Below are positions 8,796 through 17,226 of a DNA stretch of 64,000 nt, piece after piece (positions within the stretch are counted from its first letter, which is position 1; the number at the start of each line of letters is the position of its first letter). The stretch is taken from the NCBI GenBank assembly GCA_902796595.1, contig CADBPM010000110.1, positions 1 to 64,000 of the forward strand. The letters are read 5' to 3'. The position numbers were made by a program, and so were the translations under genes. Source of the DNA: an uncultured Lachnospiraceae bacterium. GTDB lineage: Bacteria; Bacillota; Clostridia; Lachnospirales; Lachnospiraceae. The notes beneath the pieces are model-generated. The model ran no database searches. It worked only from the letters and a program-made list of their open reading frames with translations, and had not been told where the DNA came from.

Positions 8796-9945
8796 AAAAA
8801 AGAAAAAGAATGAGACGGAAGAAAATAAAGAATTCAATGAGGCAGCAGGCATAAAAACTGAAAGTGAGCTCGTTCTTTCAGAAGATAACCATAAGGAATA
8901 CATACGGAGTGCCTGCGAGAGTATTTCAAGAGCCAAAGGCGAGATACTTGCAGCAAAAGAAGAATACAGCGAAGTAAATAATTATCTCAATGATACAGAA
9001 ATGATAGAAGATCTTCCGGACGATAAAGGGGCGGAGTTAAAGGAGACGGCAGACCACATGCTGTCTTTAAAGATCGACCTTGACAGTCTTGATAAAAAGA
9101 AAGCTAATATCTCTCAGTTTCAGTACCAGTCGATCATGAGATATGAAGACGAGATTCCTAAGGGTATTGAAAAAATGAAGAAGGACGAAAATTACCTGAA
9201 TCTCATAAAGGGCGATCTTATGAAGCTTTCTGACGAGCATGAAAAGATCAGTCGTGACACGAAAGAGGAGAATGAGAGAAGGCACTTTCTTCGCAGGTTT
9301 TCAGTATTTGCCAGTGCTGTTATAATTGTAATGCTTATAGTCTACTTCACACTTTATGTTGTATATGAAATAGATCTTACAAATGCCTTTATATTTACTA
9401 TTGGCGGAGCAATGCTCATGATCATCTATCTTTTCTTTGAGTCTGAGCGAAATAAAAAGGCTATACAGCTTAATGCCGCAAAGATGAAGAAACTTGTAAA
9501 CCTTACAAATACTGTAAAGATAAAATATGTCAATCAGGCAAATGCAGTTGATTTTGTAAGAGATAAGTATAATGTAAATTCTGCAGATGAACTGGAGTAT
9601 CTTTGGGGCGAATATGTTCAGATGAAGGATGATGAAGGAAAAAAGAGAAAGACAAGTGCTACGTATGATTTTTATTCATCAAAACTTACAGATATACTTA
9701 AAGAGGCGAGGATAAATGATCCTGATATCTGGCTCTATCAGGTAAATGCGATAGTTGATCACAAGGAAATGGTAGAGATAAGGCACAGGTTAAATGTAAG
9801 AAGACAGAAAATAAGAGAGACAATAGAATTAAATACCAAGCTTATTGAGGCGGAGACAGCAAAGATTCATAAGTTCAGGAGTGATTTTCCAGATGAAAAG
9901 GGACTTGTGAATACGATGATGGACACATATAGAATATTAGTCTGA
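8779..9945 (+). CDS. Coiled-coil protein with a two-helix membrane hairpin, function unknown
   Basis: 388 residues. The N-terminus is strongly basic (MGLFHRKKKKN) and then acidic. Residues about 40-165 are heptad-rich helix. Two hydrophobic segments follow at about 174-195 and 203-219, separated by a short acidic loop. The remaining 170 residues are again charged helix, so both ends should lie in the cytoplasm. It is the last gene of the four-gene cassette and overlaps its predecessor by 17 bases. aroC follows 12 bases after the stop. I know no named family; it plausibly anchors the other three soluble products at the membrane. Confidence 0.7.
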   Translation: MGLFHRKKKKNETEENKEFNEAAGIKTESELVLSEDNHKEYIRSACESISRAKGEILAAKEEYSEVNNYLNDTEMIEDLPDDKGAELKETADHMLSLKIDLDSLDKKKANISQFQYQSIMRYEDEIPKGIEKMKKDENYLNLIKGDLMKLSDEHEKISRDTKEENERRHFLRRFSVFASAVIIVMLIVYFTLYVVYEIDLTNAFIFTIGGAMLMIIYLFFESERNKKAIQLNAAKMKKLVNLTNTVKIKYVNQANAVDFVRDKYNVNSADELEYLWGEYVQMKDDEGKKRKTSATYDFYSSKLTDILKEARINDPDIWLYQVNAIVDHKEMVEIRHRLNVRRQKIRETIELNTKLIEAETAKIHKFRSDFPDEKGLVNTMMDTYRILV

Positions 9946-9957
9946 CAGGAGGGGGAA

Positions 9958-11088
9958 ATGCCTGGATCGGAATTTGGTACGTTGTTTCATGTTAGCACTT
10001 TTGGTGAATCACATGGATGTGGGCTTGGAGTTGTGATAGATGGATGTCCTGCAGGACTTTCTCTTAGTGTGGATGATATCATGCCTTATATGAGGAGAAG
10101 AAAACCGGGGCAGGGCGCTTTCACAACTGCAAGAAATGAGGGAGATGAAGTAGAGATCTTGTCGGGGGTTTTTGAGGAAAAGACACTTGGAACACCGATC
10201 GCTCTGCTTGTAAGAAATAAGGATCAGCATTCATCTGATTACGGGAATATAAAAGATATATACAGACCGGGTCATGCGGATATGACCTTTGACAAAAAGT
10301 ACGGTATCAGAGACTACAGAGGTGGTGGGCGGTCAAGCGGCAGAGAGACGCTTGCCAGAGTTGCAGCCGGCGCAGTTGCAGCAAAGCTTTTATCAGAATT
10401 TGGTATTGATGTTATATCTTTTACAAGAAGCATCGGAGAGGTTGAAATAGACGAGAGATACTTGAATCCTTTGGAAAATAAAGTGAGCAGGGATAAAGTG
10501 ATGCAAAGCCCGCTCTACATGCCGGATGAGGATGCAAGTGCCAAAGCAATGAAACTTATCGGCGAGTACAGGAGAAACAAGGATTCTGTAGGCGGCGTGG
10601 TTGAGATACATGCGACAGGGCTTCCGGTGGGACTTGGAGAGACAGTTTTTGAAAAAATAGATGCAAGACTTTCGGCTGCTCTTTTTTCTGTCGGGGCTGT
10701 CAAGGCGGTTGAGATAGGAGACGGTATAAAGTCAAGTTTCTATGCAGGCAGTGAAAATAATGACGGTATGACGAATCTCTTTGGTGATATCTCAAAGACG
10801 TCGAATCATGCCGGAGGATGTCTTGGTGGTATGACTGATGGAAGTATGTTGGTAGCAAGAGCATATTTTAAACCGACACCATCCATAGCTCAGACTCAGC
10901 TTACAGTTGATAAAAACGGCAATGATGTTTCCATAAATATAAAGGGCAGGCACGATCCGGTAATAGTACCGCGCGCAGTTGTTGTTACCGAAGCCATGGC
11001 AGATCTTGTTTTAGCGGATCTGCTCATGCAGAATGCAGTTAGCAGGCTTGACAACCTGAAAAAAATATATACAGAACAGGGAGAATAA
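9958..11088 (+). CDS. aroC: Chorismate synthase
   Basis: Converts 5-enolpyruvylshikimate-3-phosphate to chorismate, the last common step of aromatic amino-acid synthesis, using reduced flavin. Family signatures visible are the start FGTLFHVSTFGESHG, the central DYRGGGRSSGRETLARVAAGA and the late DGMTNLFGD-like flavin region. 376 residues is the usual length. A strong AGGAGGGGG lies just ahead of ATG 9958. It follows the uncharacterised cassette by 12 bases and precedes the aminopeptidase gene by one base, so it is probably in the same transcript. No other shikimate gene is in the window. Confidence 0.95.
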   Translation: MPGSEFGTLFHVSTFGESHGCGLGVVIDGCPAGLSLSVDDIMPYMRRRKPGQGAFTTARNEGDEVEILSGVFEEKTLGTPIALLVRNKDQHSSDYGNIKDIYRPGHADMTFDKKYGIRDYRGGGRSSGRETLARVAAGAVAAKLLSEFGIDVISFTRSIGEVEIDERYLNPLENKVSRDKVMQSPLYMPDEDASAKAMKLIGEYRRNKDSVGGVVEIHATGLPVGLGETVFEKIDARLSAALFSVGAVKAVEIGDGIKSSFYAGSENNDGMTNLFGDISKTSNHAGGCLGGMTDGSMLVARAYFKPTPSIAQTQLTVDKNGNDVSINIKGRHDPVIVPRAVVVTEAMADLVLADLLMQNAVSRLDNLKKIYTEQGE

Positions 11089-11089
11089 A

Positions 11090-12880
11090 ATGACTATTAA
11101 AGAAAAACTCGCTTCACTTCGCGAGAATATGAAAAAAGCCGGTGTGGATGTATACATGATACCGACGGCTGATTTTCATGATTCAGAATATGCAGGTGAA
11201 CATTTTGCTGCAAGAAGATTTATGTCGGGCTTTACCGGTTCGGCTGGCACTCTTGTAGTTACAGCTACTAAGGCTGCCTTATGGACAGACGGAAGATATT
11301 TTCTTCAGGCTGAAAAGCAGCTTAAGGATACCACTATTGATCTCATGAAAATGGGTGAAGAGGGTGTGCCGAAGATTTCAGAGTACGTTTATGCAGAGCT
11401 TCCGGAAAACGGGACTTTCGGGTTTGATGGAAGAACCATAAGTGGTGAGACAGGCAGAGAATTTGAAAAGAAGATAGCTGATAAAAAAGGTAAGATTAAA
11501 TATGACGAGGATCTTGTAGACAGTATATGGACTGACAGACCGGAGATATCAGCAAGACCTGCATTTTTCCTTTCAGAAAAGTACAGCGGCAGAAGTGTTT
11601 CGGATAAGCTTTCCTTTGTAAGAAAGGCAATGAAGGAAAAAGAATGCAAAGCCTATATAATAACAAGCCTAGATGATATAGCATGGCTTTATAATATGCG
11701 TGGGGATGATGTTCCATGCAATCCTGTAGTAATGGCTTATACAGTTATTCTTGAGGATAAAGCTGTTCTTTTTTTGAATGAAAAAGTATTAAATGATGAG
11801 CTTAGAAATGAGTTTTCAAAGAATAACGTTGAAATAAGACCGTATGATGATATTTATGAATATGTAAAAGGTCTTAGGGACATAAATGTTCTTGCCGATC
11901 TTTCAAGAGTGAATTATACAATTGCAGGAAACCTTCCTGAATCGGCGAAGGTTAAGGATGAATTTAATCCGACTACACTTGAAAAATCTAAGAAGAATGA
12001 AACAGAGATTGAAAATATAAGAAAAGCACACGTTAAAGATGCGGTTGCGATGATCCATTTTATCTATTGGTTAAAGAAGCATATAGGTAAGGAAAATATC
12101 ACTGAAATGTCTGCAAGTGACTACCTTGAGGACAGAAGAAGAGAGCAGGAGGGCTTTATAGAAATTTCTTTTGATACTATTTCAGCTTATAATGAAAATG
12201 CTGCAATGCTTCATTATGAGCCATCAAGGGAAAATGACACCGAGCTTCATCCACAGGGATTTCTTCTTGTTGATTCGGGCGGTCAGTACTATGAAGGCAC
12301 TACAGATATTACAAGAACTATTGTACTTGGCGACCTTCCGGATGATTGGAAGAGAAATTATACTCTTACATTAAAAGGACATATAAATCTTGCAAATGCG
12401 AAGTTCTTATCCGGATGCAAGGGTACCAACCTTGATATCATCTGTCGTGAGCCTCTTTGGAAGATAGGTCTTGATTACAAGTGCGGAACAGGTCATGGTG
12501 TAGGATATTGCCTGAATGTACATGAGGCACCAAATGCCTTCCGTTGGAAGGAAAGAAAGGGGGACAATGCTGTCCTTGAAGTGGGAATGATAACAACTGA
12601 TGAGCCTGGTGTATATGTGGAGGGCAGTCACGGAATCCGTATTGAAAGCGAACTTCTTTGTGTAAATGCTGAGAAGAATGAGTATGGACAGTTCCTTGAA
12701 TTTGAAAATGTAACTTACGTGCCTATAGATAAAGAAGCTATAGATGTAAGATATCTCAGTGACGTTGATATTGATGAGATAAATGATTATCATAAGATGG
12801 TATATGATAAGATGAATTCATATTTTGAGGGTGAAGAGCTTGACTGGCTTAAGGATGCTTGTGCACCTTTGAGAAGATAA
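11090..12880 (+). CDS. pepP: Xaa-Pro aminopeptidase (aminopeptidase P, M24B)
   Basis: Cytosolic metallopeptidase that removes an N-terminal residue preceding proline. Two creatinase-like N-terminal domains (about 1-310) precede a pita-bread catalytic domain. Metal ligands are visible: the two aspartates in LLVDSGGQYYEGTTD, the histidine in GTGHGVGY, and the glutamates in TDEPGVY and GIRIESELL. 596 residues fits the long eukaryote-like subgroup with a C-terminal extension. The gene starts one base after aroC and is followed by a hairpin terminator at 12881. Ribosome binding site AGGGAG sits 6 bases upstream of ATG. Confidence 0.92.
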   Translation: MTIKEKLASLRENMKKAGVDVYMIPTADFHDSEYAGEHFAARRFMSGFTGSAGTLVVTATKAALWTDGRYFLQAEKQLKDTTIDLMKMGEEGVPKISEYVYAELPENGTFGFDGRTISGETGREFEKKIADKKGKIKYDEDLVDSIWTDRPEISARPAFFLSEKYSGRSVSDKLSFVRKAMKEKECKAYIITSLDDIAWLYNMRGDDVPCNPVVMAYTVILEDKAVLFLNEKVLNDELRNEFSKNNVEIRPYDDIYEYVKGLRDINVLADLSRVNYTIAGNLPESAKVKDEFNPTTLEKSKKNETEIENIRKAHVKDAVAMIHFIYWLKKHIGKENITEMSASDYLEDRRREQEGFIEISFDTISAYNENAAMLHYEPSRENDTELHPQGFLLVDSGGQYYEGTTDITRTIVLGDLPDDWKRNYTLTLKGHINLANAKFLSGCKGTNLDIICREPLWKIGLDYKCGTGHGVGYCLNVHEAPNAFRWKERKGDNAVLEVGMITTDEPGVYVEGSHGIRIESELLCVNAEKNEYGQFLEFENVTYVPIDKEAIDVRYLSDVDIDEINDYHKMVYDKMNSYFEGEELDWLKDACAPLRR

Positions 12881-12921
12881 AGTACTTGCCGGTCTTTGCA
12901 GTGCTTAACCGGCAGAGTACT
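12881..12921. terminator. Bidirectional hairpin between convergent genes
   Basis: AGTACT plus TGCCGGT (12881-12893) pairs with ACCGGCA plus AGTACT (12908-12921) with one bulged G. It separates the plus-strand aminopeptidase from the minus-strand DUF1653 gene. The T-run is poor, so termination is likely but not certain. Confidence 0.5.
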
Positions 12922-12936
12922 TAACCGACAGAAATA

Positions 12937-13530
12937 TCACATTTTTGTTCTGCCTTCAAAATGTATCCTTAATGAAATGTATTCGTCAATCCTGCGAATA
13001 TCTTCATCAAGATCTTTTTCTTCTGGTACAAGATCGAGCGACATGGCAATAGTATTTACCATTCGGCGGGTGAGTTTAGGAGCAGCTGCACGAAGTATCA
13101 TCCTTTTTTCTGAAAAATCATCGGTATCAAGAAACTGATGAAAAAGTTCATCGGCATCGAGCATGTCAAAGTGCGGTTTCGATGGTGTTTGTTCGTTTGC
13201 GGGCTCTACAGGTGTTACGGGATTTGAAGCGATAGGAGTTTTTTTGTCTGCGACTGGTGGTTGCGTTTCAACTTCCGCGGAAGTGCTTTTATTTATTTCA
13301 ACCCTTTCAAAACGCCACTTTGAAGTGACAAGAGGATACTTGCTGCGATCTACAGGACTTAAAAACATTGAGAGCGTTCTTGCATAAATGCCATAGTCGC
13401 CATAAAGAGCCTGATAGATGACAAGTTTTTCTCTGCTTTCAGTGTCTGTTGCAATTGCTATTATCTGGTACATGTTTCCCTTGAAATGGCGGTAGAATTC
13501 GCCGGGAGAGGGTATATCTCTTTTGTCCAT
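12937..13530 (-). CDS. DUF1653 domain protein
   Basis: 197 residues. The first 75 residues have the DUF1653 pattern: GEFYRHFKGNMYQIIAIATDTES, then a mid-domain VIYQALYGD and the end MFLSPVD. This small beta-fold family is usually alone or fused to other domains and has no proven function. The remainder is a proline-rich linker (about 85-125) and a helical C-terminus with arginines. A GAGG ribosome binding site precedes ATG 13530, and a clear promoter lies upstream. It is convergent with the aminopeptidase gene and divergent from the EAL-HDOD-like gene. Confidence 0.8.
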   Translation of the reverse strand: MDKRDIPSPGEFYRHFKGNMYQIIAIATDTESREKLVIYQALYGDYGIYARTLSMFLSPVDRSKYPLVTSKWRFERVEINKSTSAEVETQPPVADKKTPIASNPVTPVEPANEQTPSKPHFDMLDADELFHQFLDTDDFSEKRMILRAAAPKLTRRMVNTIAMSLDLVPEEKDLDEDIRRIDEYISLRIHFEGRTKM

Positions 13531-13569
13531 TTTTGTTACCTCGTCTTTATTTTGCGTTGACTTACCTGA

Positions 13570-13598
13570 ATTATACTACTAATCAGGTTTCTGTGCAA
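13570..13598 (-). promoter_or_regulatory. Sigma-A-type promoter of the DUF1653 gene
   Basis: On the minus strand TTGCAC (13598-13593) and TATAAT (13575-13570) are 17 bases apart, about 40 bases upstream of the start codon. Confidence 0.65.
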
Positions 13599-13624
13599 AG
13601 TAAAGTGAAGGGAATGTCTTTTTA

Positions 13625-13654
13625 TTGACTTTTATAGTACGAATGAGCTATAGT
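13625..13654 (+). promoter_or_regulatory. Sigma-A-type promoter of the EAL-HDOD-like gene
   Basis: TTGACT (13625-13630) and TATAGT (13649-13654) are 18 bases apart, and the ribosome binding site AAAGGAGAG follows at about 13677. It places the start of transcription after the upstream in-frame codons and so supports ATG 13691. Confidence 0.65.
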
Positions 13655-13690
13655 GTATATGACAAACTATACCTGAAAAGGAGAGAGCCT

Positions 13691-14911
13691 ATGCTAGCTA
13701 CGCTGAAACCAGTATTTGATAAGGATATGTCTGTACAGTGTTATTGTGTTATTGCACAGAGAGAAAATGTTCTTAAGAATATCATGCTTGTTGGGACTGA
13801 AAGTCTCGATATGGCAGCGAATATATTAGGTTTGGACATTGTCAACTCTCTTAGTACCAACACTTTTGATAAGAACCAGAAGGTCATTGTTAATGTAAAT
13901 AATATAGCGTTGTTTACTGATATCGAATCTCAGGTAAAGATTAGTCCTGATAAGATAGTTCTCATGCTTGATGGCAAGATGAATCCGGATGAGGCATATA
14001 TCAACAGACTCAAGACTCTCAAAAATGAAGGATACACTCTTGGAACAAGCGGTGTAACTAAGGACAATATAAAGAAGCTGGATCCAGTTCTGGATCTGGT
14101 TAATATTGTTGTTATTGATGATACTGAAGGGGATACAGCAGGTAAGGCAAAAAGGATCAGGGATAGTTATCATAATGTAACGATCATGGTTTCTAATGTC
14201 GCAAATCTTGAAGAACTGGAAGAGTTAAAAGATTGCGGCGAGTGTGAATATTATGAGGGCTCTTTCTATACTGTGCCTGTTTCTGTAAAAAAACATGAGG
14301 TTTCGCCTGTAAAGATGACCTATCTTAATCTTTTGAATTATGTTAACTCAAAAGACTTTGATCTGAAAAAGGCATCAGAGATAATAGGCCAGGATCCTGC
14401 TCTTGTTATTTCACTTATGAAAAAAGCAAATAGAAGAGCAAGGAATTCTGAGATAACATCTATTCCGAATGCGGCTGCAATGATGGGACAGGTTGATCTG
14501 CGCAGTTGGGCACATACAGCTATAACAAAGGAACTCTGTGCGGATAAACCAGATGCTCTTACAAGAATTGCGCTTATCCGTGCGAAATTTTTTGAAAATA
14601 TCGCAGGTTTTTTTGGACTTAGGGGCTTTTCATCTGAGCTTTTTCTTACAGGAGAGTTCTCTGTCCTTGATATTATGTTGGATGTGCCAATGCAGGATGC
14701 TCTTGATAAAGTACATGTTTCCGATGACATAAGACGAGTTCTTACAGATCATGACGGTCCTTTGTCTCCTGTATTTGATTTTGCACTTGCCTATGAGCAG
14801 GGAGACTGGCAGTATGTTGACAGAGAACTTTTGGTACGCAATATCAAGAGCGATGATATTCATAATGAGTATGTAAATGCACTTCAATGGTTCAAAGAAG
14901 CATTCAGGTGA
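13691..14911 (+). CDS. Degenerate EAL plus HDOD signalling protein (YuxH-like)
   Basis: 406 residues, soluble. The N-terminal half (about 1-200) has the size and strand pattern of an EAL domain, but the catalytic E-x-L and the DDFG loop are absent; the place of the lid loop reads YYEGSFYTVPV. The C-terminal half (about 205-400) matches HDOD, including the start KMTYLNLLNYVNS, an early helix ending DPALVISLMKKAN, and the region around AAMMGQVDLRSW. Such YuxH-type proteins are thought to be non-catalytic regulators. It has its own promoter. No c-di-GMP hydrolysis is expected. Confidence 0.75.
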   Translation: MLATLKPVFDKDMSVQCYCVIAQRENVLKNIMLVGTESLDMAANILGLDIVNSLSTNTFDKNQKVIVNVNNIALFTDIESQVKISPDKIVLMLDGKMNPDEAYINRLKTLKNEGYTLGTSGVTKDNIKKLDPVLDLVNIVVIDDTEGDTAGKAKRIRDSYHNVTIMVSNVANLEELEELKDCGECEYYEGSFYTVPVSVKKHEVSPVKMTYLNLLNYVNSKDFDLKKASEIIGQDPALVISLMKKANRRARNSEITSIPNAAAMMGQVDLRSWAHTAITKELCADKPDALTRIALIRAKFFENIAGFFGLRGFSSELFLTGEFSVLDIMLDVPMQDALDKVHVSDDIRRVLTDHDGPLSPVFDFALAYEQGDWQYVDRELLVRNIKSDDIHNEYVNALQWFKEAFR

Positions 14912-14964
14912 TTGGTGAGACCTGTCGCTCATGCAAAATTGCTACATACGGTGGATGAAGGCAA

Positions 14965-14979
14965 TATCGCATTGCGATA
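14965..14979 (+). promoter_or_regulatory. Small hairpin upstream of the 52-residue membrane protein
   Basis: TATCGCA and TGCGATA flank a single T, ending 10 bases ahead of the AAGGAG ribosome binding site (14990-14995). The segment after it (ACGACATGTTTAAGGAG) resembles the one before clpB (ACGACATTTAGGAGG). Confidence 0.4.
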
Positions 14980-15005
14980 CGACATGTTTAAGGAGTAAAT
15001 ATAAA

Positions 15006-15164
15006 ATGGAAGGTAATGAAAAGGCATATACATCTATGGGCTTTGCCGGAATAGTTGATATCGTTTTTGGCATAATAGTTACTGTAGTTGGTGTGATAGC
15101 TGGTACTTTTGTGATAGTATCGGGCGCAAAGCTTTTGAAAGACAGAAAGTCAGTGACATTTTAA
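15006..15164 (+). CDS. 52-residue single-span membrane protein
   Basis: ATG 15006 has AAGGAG 10 bases upstream. After a short acidic start (MEGNEKAYTSMG) there is one long hydrophobic span (about residues 14-41) rich in valine, isoleucine and glycine with small GxxxG-like spacing. It ends with GAKLLKDRKSV. The basic tail suggests an N-out, C-in orientation. No family name comes to mind, though similar tiny proteins are common in Lachnospiraceae. It lies between the HDOD gene and glmS and is followed by a repeat and a terminator. Confidence 0.65.
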   Translation: MEGNEKAYTSMGFAGIVDIVFGIIVTVVGVIAGTFVIVSGAKLLKDRKSVTF

Positions 15165-15180
15165 TTCCTTGTGCATTACT

Positions 15181-15283
15181 TATAGTAAGCGAAGAAAATA
15201 ATTGCGGATAGAGCTTGCTCTATCTAGCATTAATTCTCGGCGACGTTTATCGTAAACGAAATTACTTATTTCGCTTACGATAA
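15181..15283 (+). repeat. 103-bp intergenic repeat, copy A
   Basis: Matches the reverse complement of 38295-38397 with about nine differences in 103 bases. It contains two hairpins: a GATAGAGC/GCTCTATC stem near 15208-15225, and a 15-bp arm pair around 15249-15283 with loop TACTT. The joining segment AATTCTCGGCGACG is identical in both copies. In the second hairpin, a T-A pair here corresponds to a G-C pair in the other copy. Confidence 0.8.
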
Positions 15284-15301
15284 TTGATGTGAATAGGGAT
15301 A

Positions 15302-15345
15302 CCCCTTGCATTGACTGCTTTACAGTTATGCAGGGGGGCGTTTTT
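15302..15345 (+). terminator. Intrinsic terminator upstream of glmS
   Basis: CCCCTTGCAT (15302-15311) pairs with ATGCAGGGGG (15328-15337) with one G-U pair, followed two bases after the GC-rich stem by TTTTT. It ends the transcript of the small membrane protein; an attenuator role for glmS is possible but not shown. Confidence 0.7.
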
Positions 15346-15389
15346 ATGTAAAATATTTAGAATACTTAGAAAAAGAGAGATTTACGGAT

Positions 15390-17219
15390 ATGTGTGGAAT
15401 AATGGGATATACCGGAAATAATGATGCCAGGGAAATAATACTTAAAGGGCTTTCTGCTTTGGAATACAGAGGATATGACAGTGCCGGTATCGGTATATAT
15501 GATAATGCTACAGGTAAGGTCAGAGTTTCCAAATGTATTGGTAAAGTTAAAAATCTTGCATCTAAAGCAGAAAAGGAAAATATTTCCGGCTCATGCGGTA
15601 TAGGACATACAAGATGGGCAACACATGGCGGAGTTACTGAGGAAAATGCACATCCGCATCAGGTGGGAAAAGTTACACTTACCCATAATGGAATAATTGA
15701 GAACTACGAGGAACTTGCAAGTGAGTTTGGAATAGAAGAAAACCTCGTTTCTGAAACAGATACAGAGGTTGCATGCTCAGTTTTTAATCACTATTACAAC
15801 AAATATAAAGAGCCATTTAAGGCAATTTACAAGGCAGTAAAGTGCTTCAGAGGAACATTTGCATTTACGATAATTTTTGAAGATATTCCGGGAAAAATCT
15901 TTGCGGTCCGCAATGTAAGCCCTATTGTTGCAGGTAAAACAGAGCATGGTACCATGCTTGCATCTGACCTTACGGCTCTGTCTCTTTTTACCAAAGAATA
16001 TATGGTACTTGGTGAATATCAGATTCTTGTAATGGATAAGGATGGACTGGAGCTTTACAATATCCATGGAGAAAAACTTGATATAGAGTACCTTACTATA
16101 GACTGGGATATGGATGCGGCAACTAAAAAGGGATTTCCTTTTTATATGGAAAAGGAGATCAATGAGCAGCCTGAGGCATTCTTAAATACAGTAGAGCCTC
16201 ATTGTGTAAATGGACTTCCGGATTTTACCGAAGAAGGACTTACCGATGATGTTTTTAAAAAGTATGACAGGATATTTATAACTGCATGTGGAACTGCCAT
16301 GCATTCAGGGCAGGTAGGAAAAGGACTTATTGAACATCTTGCCCATATTCCTGTTGAAACAGAGATTGCCAGTGAATTTATTTATGGTGAACCTATACTT
16401 GATGAAAAAACACTTGTTATTTCTGTATCACAGTCAGGCGAAACAATAGATACCCTTACAGCCGTTCATAAGGCACACGAAGCAGGGGCAGATACACTTG
16501 GCATAGTTAATGTTCATGGTACTGCGATAGCAAGAGAAAGTGACTATGTTATATATACAAGCGCAGGTCCTGAAATTGCAGTTGCCAGTACAAAGGCATA
16601 TACAGTACAGCTTGCCGTATTTTACCTTCTTGCAGCCAAACTTGCACTTGTAAAAGGCAGGATGACCGAGGATAAGTGCAGAAGCTTTATGAAAGAGCTT
16701 ATGAGTGTTCCGGAGAAGATAAAGAAGGTTATTAAAGACAAGGATAAGGTACATAAACTGGCTACAAGAATAGTTGAAGCTAAAAATGTATTTATGCTTG
16801 GCAGAGGCCTTGATTACTATGCCATACTTGAAGGCTCTTTAAAGCTTAAGGAAGTATCCTACATACACAGTGAGGCGCTTCCTGCGGGTGAGATAAAGCA
16901 TGGAACTATAGCTCTTATTTCGGACGAGACTCCGGTTATACTTTCAGTAACTCAGGATAAGCTTGCCGCAAAGGAAATAAGCAATGCAAAAGAAGTAAAA
17001 AGCAGGGGAGCTCTTGTCATACTTCTTATCAAGGATGGCGTTGAACTTGAAAATGAAGATCAGTGGGATGCTGTATACAGGTTGCCTGCAGACAGTGATG
17101 AACTTATGATCTTCTCTGTAACAGTTGCACTTCAATTCATAGCATATTTTACGGCACTTGACCTTGGTCTTGATGTAGATAAACCGAGAAACCTTGCAAA
17201 GGTTGTCACAGTAGAGTAA
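15390..17219 (+). CDS. glmS: Glutamine-fructose-6-phosphate aminotransferase (isomerizing)
   Basis: Makes glucosamine-6-phosphate from fructose-6-phosphate and glutamine, the entry to cell-wall amino sugars. The N-terminus MCGIMGYTG exposes the catalytic Cys after Met removal; the glutaminase domain shows EYRGYDSAG and HTRWATHG. Two SIS sugar-binding domains follow (about 285-600), with CGTAMHSG and SQSGETIDT. The end DKPRNLAKVVTVE is the normal C-terminus. 609 residues is standard. I looked for a glmS ribozyme in the 225-base upstream gap and did not recognise one; the gap holds a repeat and a terminator instead. Confidence 0.96.
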   Translation: MCGIMGYTGNNDAREIILKGLSALEYRGYDSAGIGIYDNATGKVRVSKCIGKVKNLASKAEKENISGSCGIGHTRWATHGGVTEENAHPHQVGKVTLTHNGIIENYEELASEFGIEENLVSETDTEVACSVFNHYYNKYKEPFKAIYKAVKCFRGTFAFTIIFEDIPGKIFAVRNVSPIVAGKTEHGTMLASDLTALSLFTKEYMVLGEYQILVMDKDGLELYNIHGEKLDIEYLTIDWDMDAATKKGFPFYMEKEINEQPEAFLNTVEPHCVNGLPDFTEEGLTDDVFKKYDRIFITACGTAMHSGQVGKGLIEHLAHIPVETEIASEFIYGEPILDEKTLVISVSQSGETIDTLTAVHKAHEAGADTLGIVNVHGTAIARESDYVIYTSAGPEIAVASTKAYTVQLAVFYLLAAKLALVKGRMTEDKCRSFMKELMSVPEKIKKVIKDKDKVHKLATRIVEAKNVFMLGRGLDYYAILEGSLKLKEVSYIHSEALPAGEIKHGTIALISDETPVILSVTQDKLAAKEISNAKEVKSRGALVILLIKDGVELENEDQWDAVYRLPADSDELMIFSVTVALQFIAYFTALDLGLDVDKPRNLAKVVTVE

Positions 17220-17226
17220 TTGATAA

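Noticed and set aside
15165-15389. Expected glmS ribozyme upstream of glmS
   Set aside because: The gap holds a dispersed repeat and an intrinsic terminator; I could not recognise the ribozyme core or cleavage site.
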